A stretch of DNA of 64,000 bases, taken from assembly GCA_018267385.1 (NCBI GenBank), contig JAFDYN010000006.1:248001-312000 (forward strand), in the 5' to 3' direction. Source of the stretch: Bacteroidota bacterium (GTDB lineage Bacteria; Bacteroidota; Bacteroidia; Chitinophagales; LD1). The notes beneath the pieces were generated by a model. The model was not told where the DNA came from and ran no database searches. It worked only from the letters and a program-made list of their open reading frames with translations. The position numbers and the translations under genes are program-made. Below, piece by piece: positions 45,027 through 53,245 of the stretch (its first letter is position 1; each line of letters opens with the position of its first letter).

Positions 45027-47270
45027 TCATTTCAGTACCGTTACTTTGCTCCTGTAGAGATGGCGCTTCTCATCAGTAGTGATAAGGATATATACACCGG
45101 CTGCAACCTCCCCTAGAGACAGCGTCACCACTCCGCTGACGGCATCAGCGGCAGCTACCAGTCGGCCCTCTGTATCATAGAGGTGAGCACTGTGCATATA
45201 GTGGTCAGCAGATGCGCTGCGGATATGCAGTACATCTGTGGCAGGCACAGGATAGGCTACCACTCCTCTCCCATCCTCTGTTATTTCGCTGAGGCCCGTA
45301 GGCAGGCTGGTACCGGTACCCCAGTATGCATCCGAGAAAAGCGTGACCCCACCGCGTATATTACCGATCAGATAGTCATTTTGCCCGTCGTGATTGATAT
45401 CAGCTATCGCTACTGTACTATGTTGCCCGGCAGAGATGCCTGTCACATCATTGCTCACCAGCGCGAAACCACCATGCCGGATGCTATCTCTATCCACGAG
45501 GTATTTTGATATCCACCCCTCCCGCGAGCCGGTGTAGAGGTAGGTGGTCCCCTGCTCTGTCTGCACATAGGGACTACTATACTCCAGTGTCTGCACAGGT
45601 GTGCTATGGATGTAGATGTGCCCAAGTGTATTGACCACTGAGTCCGGTGAGAACTGCGGTACTGCCCGCGTACCAAAATTCCAGTAGTACCTGATATTGC
45701 CACTGGTCCCGCCTACCATTATATCGCTCAGGCTATCGCCATTGAGATCATAGATACATAGCGTAGATGCTGTGCCTGCATGGATGCCAAACCAGGATGC
45801 TGCAGTCATAGATGGGAATGATGCCGTATCCGCTCCCGCGTTATGAAAAAAGTCCAGCTCGCCGGTCTGCGTGCCTATCAGCATATCTGCATGGCCGTCA
45901 CCATCCATATCGCCAAAGGCCGGATAAGCGCCGGAAAGTGAATAAGAATGCAGGCCGCCCCAGTCGTCAGATACCTGCACAAAGGCCGGGCTATCCACTG
46001 TACCCGAGTTGGCATATAGTGCTAGCTGTGGCCAGTCATGATAGCGGCCGTAGCGGCCTATGACCATATCCTGCAGGCCATCTCCATTGTAGTCAAAGAA
46101 TACCGGGTGAGACTCTGTACCTACATCCAGTGTAGATGGTGTGATGAGGCTATCGCCCAGATAGTGGAAGGTATTGAGCGGTAGTGATGCGCCATTATTA
46201 TGATAATACTGCAGGCACTTTACATCTTCAGATTTCATCAGGTACAGGTTATTGCTCGTGAAAGGTGCCACCAGCATATCCGCATAGCCGTCATTGTCTG
46301 CGTCCGCACCATAGGCGGCCGGGTACACGGGTATTTTCACAGAGTGGTCATAGCTGGGAAAGAGCGTATCCGTATACCCTACGGCAGGATTCATCGAGTC
46401 TCCGTCATTGCGGAAGAACTTGATCGTACTGCATGACATATCTGCCAGCAGCACGTCCATATCATGGTCTCCCTCATAGTCAAAAGCGTATAGTGTGCCG
46501 CCCCCGTCCCGCGGAGTGCGCGGCGCCAGGCCTGCCGGTCCTTCGGCTCCCGTCTTGCAGGAGAAAAATGATACACCGCAGCCGCTATTCATATAGATAT
46601 TGCCCCAGCAGCCGTCTGCATTGACATAGATCAGTGAGTCCCGGCCATAACCCATTTCCACAGACCTATTGCGATAGAGATTGATACGGGAACCGGTCAT
46701 ATCAGCAGTCAGTATATCTATATCGCCATCATAGTCTACATCCGTCAGCACAGGCATATTATCTGCATTCACAAAGATACCGTCTACACCACCTACCCCG
46801 TATGCATAAGTCAGGCGCGGGCAGACCAGATCAAACGCCAGGCCGCCGCCAGGTATACGGCGTCCATGGTAGACCGTGATATTGCTGATACCAGTATAGG
46901 CAAAAATATCGGGCGCGCCATCACCGTCATAGTCTCGCACCAGCGCCCAATCCTGCATGCCACTGGGGAAGGTCACGTCATACTCAGGCGCATATAGAAA
47001 GGCCGGATGACCAGTGCTACCTACATTCAGAAATGCTTGTGCTTTCCATGCAGCCTTGTCATAAATGAAAAGATCTATGAGGCTGTCCTGATCCAGGTCT
47101 ATGGGAGAGATGACGGGATTATTGAATCCTCCGCTCCAGCCATTGAGCAGGGGCAGGCTGCCATTGTAGAGAGGTACGCCGCTGATCTGATACAGCCGCT
47201 GGGCCGGTAGCGATACAGCCACCATCCAAGCCAGTGAGAGGCATAATATCCTGATATAAGTCACTATCAT
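45027..47270 (-). CDS. T9SS cargo with FG-GAP/VCBS repeats
   Basis: A 747-residue protein started at MIVTYIRILCLSLAWMVAVS (47270), the start that gives a signal peptide of normal length; ATGs at 47297 and 47357 are less likely. It carries at least seven FG-GAP/VCBS-type calcium-binding turns (DLDQDSLIDLFIYD, DYDGDGAPDIFAYT, DVDYDGDIDILTAD, DADNDGYADMLVAP, DYNGDGLQDMVIGR, DMDGDGHADMLIGT, DLNGDSLSDIMVGG, DINHDGQNDYLIGN). These form a beta-propeller like the integrin alpha head. The C-terminal 80 residues are a T9SS type A domain (AYPVPATDVLHIRS...AAGVYILITT...SKVTVLK). It is predicted surface-exposed, likely adhesive. It is divergent from the sphingomyelinase-like gene. Confidence 0.88.
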   Translation of the reverse strand: MIVTYIRILCLSLAWMVAVSLPAQRLYQISGVPLYNGSLPLLNGWSGGFNNPVISPIDLDQDSLIDLFIYDKAAWKAQAFLNVGSTGHPAFLYAPEYDVTFPSGMQDWALVRDYDGDGAPDIFAYTGISNITVYHGRRIPGGGLAFDLVCPRLTYAYGVGGVDGIFVNADNMPVLTDVDYDGDIDILTADMTGSRINLYRNRSVEMGYGRDSLIYVNADGCWGNIYMNSGCGVSFFSCKTGAEGPAGLAPRTPRDGGGTLYAFDYEGDHDMDVLLADMSCSTIKFFRNDGDSMNPAVGYTDTLFPSYDHSVKIPVYPAAYGADADNDGYADMLVAPFTSNNLYLMKSEDVKCLQYYHNNGASLPLNTFHYLGDSLITPSTLDVGTESHPVFFDYNGDGLQDMVIGRYGRYHDWPQLALYANSGTVDSPAFVQVSDDWGGLHSYSLSGAYPAFGDMDGDGHADMLIGTQTGELDFFHNAGADTASFPSMTAASWFGIHAGTASTLCIYDLNGDSLSDIMVGGTSGNIRYYWNFGTRAVPQFSPDSVVNTLGHIYIHSTPVQTLEYSSPYVQTEQGTTYLYTGSREGWISKYLVDRDSIRHGGFALVSNDVTGISAGQHSTVAIADINHDGQNDYLIGNIRGGVTLFSDAYWGTGTSLPTGLSEITEDGRGVVAYPVPATDVLHIRSASADHYMHSAHLYDTEGRLVAAADAVSGVVTLSLGEVAAGVYILITTDEKRHLYRSKVTVLK

Positions 47271-47365
47271 ACAGAATAGCAATAAAGATATAAGCATTCG
47301 CTGAATACCTATTCCGATTTTGAGAAAATGTATTGAAGTTTGCCTCGAAAGATCCACCTCTTCGT

Positions 47366-48253
47366 ATGAAAGTATATTTTGTGTTGCTGGCTATGATGCT
47401 TGCATTCACTCCGGGCTATGTACATGGGCAATCTGCAGATACCGGTGCCATACGTATCATGACCTGGAATATCAAAATGCTGCCGCGCATCTTTCGCTAC
47501 ATTCACCACAAGCCTGTACAGCGCGCCAAACTGATCCCCCGCTATATCATAGCAGAAAACACAGACGTGGTATTGCTGCAGGAGGCTTTTGATGATCGTT
47601 GCTATCACATTCTGAAACGTAAGCTTCGCAAAACATATCCTTATGTCCTCGGCCCCGTCAATAAAGAGGCCGGTACTATCTTCAGCGGTGGAGCGATGAT
47701 ATTTAGCAAGACCCCACTGAAAAAACTGGAGCAGATACGCTTCTCCTCCTGCTCAGGCAATGACTGCTGGGCGCGCAAAGGAGCGCTGCTTGCTGCCACT
47801 ACCATTCGCGGCCAAAAGATACAGGTCATGTCTACGCATATACAGGCCGGTGGCATCCCCCGCATACACATTGACCAGTTTGCTCAGATCGCTGCGATGC
47901 TGCAGCGTCATGCGGAGCCTGGTGTGCCCCAGATACTGGGTGGCGACTACAATACCTTTCGCACCGATACGGTACTCTATCCGGCCATGCTGGATATGCT
48001 GAAAGCAGAGGATGGACCGATCTCAGGCGATATGCACTACACCTCAGACGATGTAGTATGTGATATGAGCGAAAACTACTGCAAGGTACTCCTGCACCCG
48101 GAGCAGGATATCATAGACTATATTCTTTACAAACCGAATGGCCGGCCATACAGGGATATCTCCAGGCATATCTTCCGCTACACCACTCCTTGGGACCTGG
48201 AGCATCAGGACCTCTCCGATCATATGACGCTGATCATGGATCTGAAATTATAA
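47366..48253 (+). CDS. Secreted sphingomyelinase C-like phosphodiesterase
   Basis: A 295-residue enzyme of the endonuclease/exonuclease/phosphatase superfamily, started at MKVYFVLLAMMLAFTPGYVHG (47366) with a signal peptide. Catalytic elements: N35 in MTWNIKMLPR, E73 in VVLLQEAFDD, H158 in STHIQAGG, D194/N196 in LGGDYNT, and the final SDHM. THxQA and the paired cysteines in SSCSGNDCWARKG are shared with bacterial and eukaryotic neutral sphingomyelinases, which split sphingomyelin to ceramide and phosphocholine. The sequence supports a secreted phospholipid- or sphingolipid-cleaving enzyme; the true headgroup preference is unknown. Bacteroidota make sphingolipids themselves, so an endogenous substrate is possible. 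Confidence 0.85.
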   Translation: MKVYFVLLAMMLAFTPGYVHGQSADTGAIRIMTWNIKMLPRIFRYIHHKPVQRAKLIPRYIIAENTDVVLLQEAFDDRCYHILKRKLRKTYPYVLGPVNKEAGTIFSGGAMIFSKTPLKKLEQIRFSSCSGNDCWARKGALLAATTIRGQKIQVMSTHIQAGGIPRIHIDQFAQIAAMLQRHAEPGVPQILGGDYNTFRTDTVLYPAMLDMLKAEDGPISGDMHYTSDDVVCDMSENYCKVLLHPEQDIIDYILYKPNGRPYRDISRHIFRYTTPWDLEHQDLSDHMTLIMDLKL

Positions 48254-48301
48254 GAATGAAAATCACAAGATTGTTTTCATGGCTTTTACTTCTTTTGCAC
48301 T

Positions 48302-48472
48302 ATGAAGCCCAAGACAATGACCATCATTATAGCCACGGTACTGGTCATCCTGATCATCTTTGTATATAAATACAGCGTGCCGGGGCCAGATGACCGCATA
48401 GGACCACCGACCCACGATACGACTACCGTAGTGCTGGACTCAGCCAGTCATAGCGCCGCTATAGCAAAATAG
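48302..48472 (+). CDS. Small single-helix membrane protein
   Basis: A 56-residue open frame from the ATG at 48302 to the TAG at 48470-48472. MKPKTMTIIIATVLVILIIF predicts one membrane helix with a lysine-rich start; the tail is hydrophilic, with PGPDDRIGPPTHDTTT. It lies 48 bases after the sphingomyelinase-like gene on the same strand and stops just before the convergent lysyl-oxidase gene. No family is recognised. The helix and the charge distribution argue that it is real; confirmation needs conservation. Confidence 0.5.
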   Translation: MKPKTMTIIIATVLVILIIFVYKYSVPGPDDRIGPPTHDTTTVVLDSASHSAAIAK

Positions 48473-48476
48473 CCGC

Positions 48477-50897
48477 CTATCTGCTGATCACGAACCGCTT
48501 TGTGACAGAGGTGCCGGCGAGGTTGATCTGCATCAGGTAGACGCCTGCAGCCTCACCGGTCATATCAAAGTGTACCTTATTAGTCAGGCCCTCAAAGTGT
48601 TTCTCCTCATAGACTGCCTTGCCTACTGCATCATAGATATGTATAGCTGCGCCGTAGAGTGACTGTCTGCTGGTATACAGCTCAAAGGTGCCCATAGATG
48701 GATTTGGTATGATGCGAAGATCAGTAGCGCTGAGCACTTCCTGGAGGCCCACACCAGTCGAATCCTGTCTATGGAGGGTCACGCAGTCATCGATTTTCAG
48801 GCTTAGTACCTGTTGGTAGTTTTCATTGACGGCATCTATCGCATTGGCTATGCAGATAGTACTATCGGTCATGTGGCTAAAGTACACGCGGAGGAAATTG
48901 AGCGGAGCCAGTTGTTTGAAGAGCGCCTGGTCCTCATTACTCAGCTCGAGGATGTGACCGGAGGCTGAGTGGCGGATATCCGGATTATAGTTACCCAGCG
49001 CCAGATTGGCCACGGAGTCCACGGTCATACCGCTTAGTTTCAATTCATAGGCCATGAGTTTGCACAGCGGGTTATATACGCTGATATCCAGATAGTGCTG
49101 CTGCCAGTTCACATTGCCTATACCAAAGACGACAGAATCCAGCGGATTGTAGACATTATACGGAAACTCGCACAAGTGCTGCGAACTCTGCGGGTTATTG
49201 AGCGTGGTCAGGGTACTATCTGTTTTGCGCAGGCAGCCATTGAGACGGGCCGCGTCTACCACACTCAGGTGGCCATCGCCGTTAAGGTCATTGCAGTCGG
49301 TCCGGCCCAGCGTCTCCGCTGTCATACCAGTGAGGTACATACCCAGGTCCGTAGAGTCGCGCTGCACATTCGTGTTGAGGTCACCGCGTACCGCAGTGCC
49401 GCCGCAGGTATGTGCGCAGTCGAGTACTGCATTGCCAAAGGTATCTCCGGCACAGTCTACATAGAGCGGGCAGGACGGCAGAGTGTCAAAGTACTTCTGC
49501 CCTCCGGCCCCGTAGTAAAGACGCAGGCAGGTCTGCGCCCAGTTATTGTCATAGCGGGATTCATAATGACCGAGCTTATCGGGAGAGCGGTCCCAGTTGA
49601 CCCGGACCACCAGGGTATAGTCTCCTGTATCTATCGTGGTCACGTCTATCCACTGGCAGGCCAGACCAGAGCTGTATATATCACCACAGCCCGCTGTGAT
49701 ACCCATATTGGCACAGGAGAACTTGCCTGTACCCCCGCCGCTACACTCCAGATCGAGGACGCAAAATCCATTTTTGAAGCCGACCTGCACCTGTTGATTA
49801 TTGTGGTCGTAGAGCAGGTACTCAGCGTAGCCTACATAGTGCCAGTGCTGGTGGCATGGATCCCATACGAACTGGTTGCCCACCGTATCAGGCGCGCCGA
49901 TGTAGTAGTCCTGCGTGCCGATATTGCGGATGTGTGTGGTGAAGCGTATCAGCCTGCGGTGGCCATAGCCGGCCAGGCAGCCTTCATTCACATAGCAGTC
50001 GCCGTTGGCCACATTCAGCGTATCAAGGTATAATGAGTGCTTCAGCTCTATCCCGTCTACAGCCAGGTCAGGAGCCGGGCAGAGAGGGCTGGGGGGATAG
50101 ACACAGTTGGTATCAGGTATGGTGGCGAGAGGATTATAGTTGCACGAGGTAGAGTCCATACAGCCCCTGATAGGGCCCTGGAAAGTAATGCGCCAGTGGA
50201 TCCAGTGATGCGCACAGCTCGTATCATACTGACCTATGCGGATGTAGTAGGTATGGCCGGCCTGCATAGCGCCTGAGACCAGGGATAGATAGTTGGGGCA
50301 GTTGTCATCATTATACATGATCGTGCCCTGGTTGTCATTGGTATATACCAGCCCTACGCAGTGGTCGTATACATAGATTTTAGTATCACAGGTATTGCCC
50401 ATGCCACAGGTGAATATATTATACAGTCCTGTAGAGTCCGGCGTATAGGTATACCAGGTATCGGGCAGGGGTGCGGTGATGGTATCATTCTTAGTGGCTG
50501 CTACAGCATTATTGCAGTCATGGCCGGGGTGACAGTTGAAGTACGTAGTCTCTGAGTGGCCAAAACTGCCCCCACTGGCTACTATTGTACCATTGAGCTT
50601 GACCTGATAGGAGCCCGTGCCATAGTTGCAGCAGATACCGTCACCGTAAGCATCGAAGATGGTAAAGCGCAGGCAGGCAGCGGTGTCTACACATATGGTA
50701 TCACTATTGACCGTGCCCGAGTCTATCAGCGCATTAGTGAGATCATTGTGGATACTCCAGTGTGTCTCCTGCGGGAAATTGTCCGGCGTGATATCGACGA
50801 TCACTTGTTTATAGGCCGATGAGCATGGTGTAGCCGCACCTGCAGTCCATATAGACAGACACAGCAGTAATATGGGAAGGAGTAGTCTTTTTATCAT
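48477..50897 (-). CDS. T9SS cargo with lysyl oxidase domain
   Basis: An 806-residue secreted protein. Signal peptide (MIKRLLLPILLLCLSIWTAG), then a ~95-residue Cys-containing surface domain (DAYGDGICCNYGTGSYQV), a pre-peptidase-type C-terminal domain (~125-240), a short GCMDSTSCNYNPLAT module, and a lysyl oxidase domain at about 275-460. Copper ligands H349, H351 and H353 sit in CHQHWHYVGYAEY. Lys375 in GFKNGFC and Tyr408 in CGDIYSSG correspond to the residues that form the lysine tyrosylquinone cofactor. DIY.SGLACQWIDVT and YESRYDNN also match. A dockerin-like region (DLNGDGHLSVVDAARLNG, ~535-552) and a T9SS sorting domain (RIIPNPSMGTFELY to the end) follow. Lysyl oxidases oxidise lysine amino groups and crosslink matrix proteins; the bacterial substrate is unknown. 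Confidence 0.88.
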   Translation of the reverse strand: MIKRLLLPILLLCLSIWTAGAATPCSSAYKQVIVDITPDNFPQETHWSIHNDLTNALIDSGTVNSDTICVDTAACLRFTIFDAYGDGICCNYGTGSYQVKLNGTIVASGGSFGHSETTYFNCHPGHDCNNAVAATKNDTITAPLPDTWYTYTPDSTGLYNIFTCGMGNTCDTKIYVYDHCVGLVYTNDNQGTIMYNDDNCPNYLSLVSGAMQAGHTYYIRIGQYDTSCAHHWIHWRITFQGPIRGCMDSTSCNYNPLATIPDTNCVYPPSPLCPAPDLAVDGIELKHSLYLDTLNVANGDCYVNEGCLAGYGHRRLIRFTTHIRNIGTQDYYIGAPDTVGNQFVWDPCHQHWHYVGYAEYLLYDHNNQQVQVGFKNGFCVLDLECSGGGTGKFSCANMGITAGCGDIYSSGLACQWIDVTTIDTGDYTLVVRVNWDRSPDKLGHYESRYDNNWAQTCLRLYYGAGGQKYFDTLPSCPLYVDCAGDTFGNAVLDCAHTCGGTAVRGDLNTNVQRDSTDLGMYLTGMTAETLGRTDCNDLNGDGHLSVVDAARLNGCLRKTDSTLTTLNNPQSSQHLCEFPYNVYNPLDSVVFGIGNVNWQQHYLDISVYNPLCKLMAYELKLSGMTVDSVANLALGNYNPDIRHSASGHILELSNEDQALFKQLAPLNFLRVYFSHMTDSTICIANAIDAVNENYQQVLSLKIDDCVTLHRQDSTGVGLQEVLSATDLRIIPNPSMGTFELYTSRQSLYGAAIHIYDAVGKAVYEEKHFEGLTNKVHFDMTGEAAGVYLMQINLAGTSVTKRFVISR

Positions 50898-50951
50898 ACC
50901 CTGAACTTTAGACTACTCAAGATAAATATTAATCCAAACCGTACAAAAAAT

Positions 50952-50977
50952 AAAGGCAGGGTAAACACCCTGCCTTT
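50952..50977 (-). terminator. Intrinsic terminator after low-complexity gene
   Basis: An eleven-base perfect stem (AAAGGCAGGGT at 50952-50962 with 50967-50977) with the loop AAAC is followed on the minus strand by a T-run (ATTTTTTG). It lies 22 bases past the stop codon at 50999. Confidence 0.92.
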
Positions 50978-50998
50978 GGCTTCAAAAGGAGCAGCAAA

Positions 50999-52477
50999 TT
51001 ACTTGCGCGATGAGGATTTGCCCTTCGTACTCTTAGACTGAGCGCCTGATGAGCGGCCGGCAGAAGAACCGGATGAGGAGCCATAGCCGGAGGATCCGGT
51101 GCGACCCATACCCCGGCTGGAGCGCGAGGTAGAGATATCATCAGCATCTTCATCCATTTCGCTATCTACGTCATATTCGTCATAGTTGTCATAGCGGTGA
51201 TCGCTTTCATCTTCTCCGCGTCCCTGACGGCTGCGGTCACTGTAGTTTTGATCGTCACCGTATTCGTCATACTGATCATCATAGTCATTGGAGCGGCTAT
51301 AGTTGCTGGAGCGATCATAGTTGCCGTTTGATGGTTCGTTGTCATCCCAGTAGCGGTCGCTGTATTGACTGTTGTAGCCTCCATTGCCCCCACTATAATT
51401 GTCGGACTGACCATTGGAGGAGCGTCCGCCGCCGCGACCATAGTCGCTCTGGGAGTATGATTGATTCTCCCCACGGTAGCTTCCACCGCGGTCATTATAT
51501 CCGCCGCCGGAGTATTGACCACCGGAGCCCATATTGCGGTACTGATCACGGCCCCAGTCACCACGGCCAGACTGCTGGCGCGGTGAGCCATAGGTGCCTG
51601 CGCCGTCGTTGTATCCAGAGTAGTCATTCCTGCCCCAGTCACTGCGGCCGCCCTGGCCCTGCTGCTGGTCGCGCTGTGAGCGGTTAGTATTGCGATTGCC
51701 ATGCTGATCATAGTCAGAGTAGCGGTCACCACCTGAGTTGTAGCCGCCCCTTTCGTAGTCATTGTAGCTGCTACGATTGCGGTCATTCTGCCCCTGACGA
51801 CCCGAAGATTGGCTATAATTATTGCCCTGCTGGTTCCGGTCATTGCGGTCGTACTGTCCCTGGCCATATTGGTTTTGGCCACCGTACTGTCCCTGGCCCT
51901 GCCAGCCGCCCTGACCGTACTGGCCCTGGTTGCCTTGCCAGCCCTGATTGTACTGGCCACCGCGGTTACCCTGCTGGTATTGCCCCTGCTGATTACCGTA
52001 TTGAGATCCTTGATAGTTTTGGCCACCATGACCTACATATTGGCCGTAATCATTGTAGTCCTGCTGCTGGTTCCACTCAGTCTGATTACCTTGCTGGTTG
52101 CCCCATCCCTGACGGTTTTCCTGTGTACCGTAGGAGCCACCTTGATTATATTGCCCCTGACCACCATATTGCTGGCCACCATTACTTTGATTGTACTGTC
52201 CGTATTGGCCCTGAGAACCAGATTGCTCTTTGGAGCCGGACTGGCCTTGCGTCTTTTCTGATGATTTAGATGCTTTGCCGGAGTTTTTGGCAGATGATCC
52301 CTGGGTTGATGAGGTGTCTTGGGAAGACTCACTACCCATCATATCAGTTTGCTCTGCTTTGGTGCCGCTTTTGGCAGAGGTAGCTTTAGCATTTTGTTTG
52401 GAGGAAGTACTGGAGGAGGTCGAAGAATTTTTGGTGCTCTTGGCAGAGCTGCCCTTGGATTTGTCCTTGCTTTCCAT
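50999..52477 (-). CDS. FUS-like low-complexity (prion-like) protein
   Basis: A 492-residue protein, started at MESKDKSKGSSAKSTKN (52477); the frame upstream lacks the composition. It has no signal peptide, no membrane segment and no globular domain. Residues 1-85 are Ser/Lys/Thr-rich; ~85-230 are Gly/Gln/Tyr/Asn-rich with repeated GQYGQ, GGQYN and QGQYGGQ units; ~230-370 add RGG/DRG-type arginine motifs (GGRSDWGRNDYSGYND, YNDRGGSYRGENQ); ~380-450 are acidic (DDQYDEYGDD, DSEMDEDADD); and the end is basic and Ser-rich (KSTKGKSSSRK). The layout of tyrosine/glutamine-rich, then arginine/glycine-rich segments is like FET-family RNA-binding proteins, which phase-separate, but no RNA-binding domain is present. 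It is cytosolic, and its function is unknown. The gene is monocistronic, with a strong terminator. Confidence 0.85.
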   Translation of the reverse strand: MESKDKSKGSSAKSTKNSSTSSSTSSKQNAKATSAKSGTKAEQTDMMGSESSQDTSSTQGSSAKNSGKASKSSEKTQGQSGSKEQSGSQGQYGQYNQSNGGQQYGGQGQYNQGGSYGTQENRQGWGNQQGNQTEWNQQQDYNDYGQYVGHGGQNYQGSQYGNQQGQYQQGNRGGQYNQGWQGNQGQYGQGGWQGQGQYGGQNQYGQGQYDRNDRNQQGNNYSQSSGRQGQNDRNRSSYNDYERGGYNSGGDRYSDYDQHGNRNTNRSQRDQQQGQGGRSDWGRNDYSGYNDGAGTYGSPRQQSGRGDWGRDQYRNMGSGGQYSGGGYNDRGGSYRGENQSYSQSDYGRGGGRSSNGQSDNYSGGNGGYNSQYSDRYWDDNEPSNGNYDRSSNYSRSNDYDDQYDEYGDDQNYSDRSRQGRGEDESDHRYDNYDEYDVDSEMDEDADDISTSRSSRGMGRTGSSGYGSSSGSSAGRSSGAQSKSTKGKSSSRK

Positions 52478-52704
52478 GTTGTTTAGTTTTTTATTTATTG
52501 GAATAAGGAATGCATCCAAAGGATATGCCACAGGGGTACTCAAACCAGATAGGATTGTGCTACAAATCTTTGCGGTAAGATGGGCAAAACATTGCAAGCT
52601 GCCTTGAGTAAAACAATGCTGCCTGTATAGAAAAGTGTATGTAGAAATAATACCTGAAGCGGGAAAATCCTTAGCCTATAGTTTAAGCAAGGAGGCTGAT
52701 ATTA

Positions 52705-53151
52705 TTATTGGAAATTGACCAACTCTACATCAAAGATCAGGCAGGTATTGCCGGGAACACTACCGCTGCCATATGCTCCATAGCCCAACAATGACGGGAC
52801 CAGCAATTTTGCTTTACCGGTCTTCTTCATCAGCGGTATCCCTTCCTGCCAGCCACCTATGGTATTGGCCAGGTTGAGCTGTACAGGCGTACCACTGACG
52901 GACTGATCAAATATAGTCCCGTCAATAAAATAACCAGTATAGTTGACCCAGACCGTGCTGGTAGCAGTAGGACTACCGCCTGTGCCTGCCTGCGTCTCTA
53001 CATAGTAGAGGCCGTTTGGCTCTGCCACTGCGTTAAGCTGGTGATCACTGATATACTTCTTCAGGATGGCATCGTCTTTTTCGTTCTGGCTTTTGCCGCA
53101 GCCGAGCAGCAATATCAGGGGCAACAGGAACAGGTAGCTAATTTTGTGCAT
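52705..53151 (-). CDS. FKBP-type peptidyl-prolyl isomerase lipoprotein
   Basis: A 148-residue lipoprotein (signal MHKISYLFLLPLILLLGC). After a short helix (DAILKKYISDHQLNAV) comes one FKBP domain: VWVNYTGYFIDGTIFDQSVS, VQLNLANTIGGWQEGIPLMK, GKAKLLVPSLLGYGAYGSGS and TCLIFDVELVNF. It has the usual GW.EGI and LGYG motifs. It is a proline isomerase and folding helper of the periplasm, anchored to a membrane. It lies alone between the low-complexity gene and the carboxylase operon; the relation to neighbours is unclear. Confidence 0.94.
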   Translation of the reverse strand: MHKISYLFLLPLILLLGCGKSQNEKDDAILKKYISDHQLNAVAEPNGLYYVETQAGTGGSPTATSTVWVNYTGYFIDGTIFDQSVSGTPVQLNLANTIGGWQEGIPLMKKTGKAKLLVPSLLGYGAYGSGSVPGNTCLIFDVELVNFQ

Positions 53152-53245
53152 AGAAGCATTTATTTGACCGTAATATTATAGCAACAGGCCCAATATCGGC
53201 GTGTTTCTCGGTTAATACGTTTTAAATGAAGGTTTAATGAAGCCA

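Noticed and set aside
48256..48372. 38-residue frame MKITRLFSWLLLLLHYEAQD...
   Set aside because: It overlaps the 56-residue frame at 48302 in a different frame and has a short hydrophobic stretch only; the longer frame with a typical membrane helix is preferred.
49095..50033. 312-residue open frame opposite the lysyl oxidase gene
   Set aside because: A shadow of the lysyl oxidase gene, whose motifs and signal peptide are unmistakable.
51809..52261. Hydrophobic 150-residue open frame on the plus strand opposite the low-complexity gene
   Set aside because: It is the antisense reading of Gly/Gln/Tyr-rich codons, which yields Leu/Val/Ala-rich sequence. The minus-strand gene has a start, a terminator and a coherent composition.
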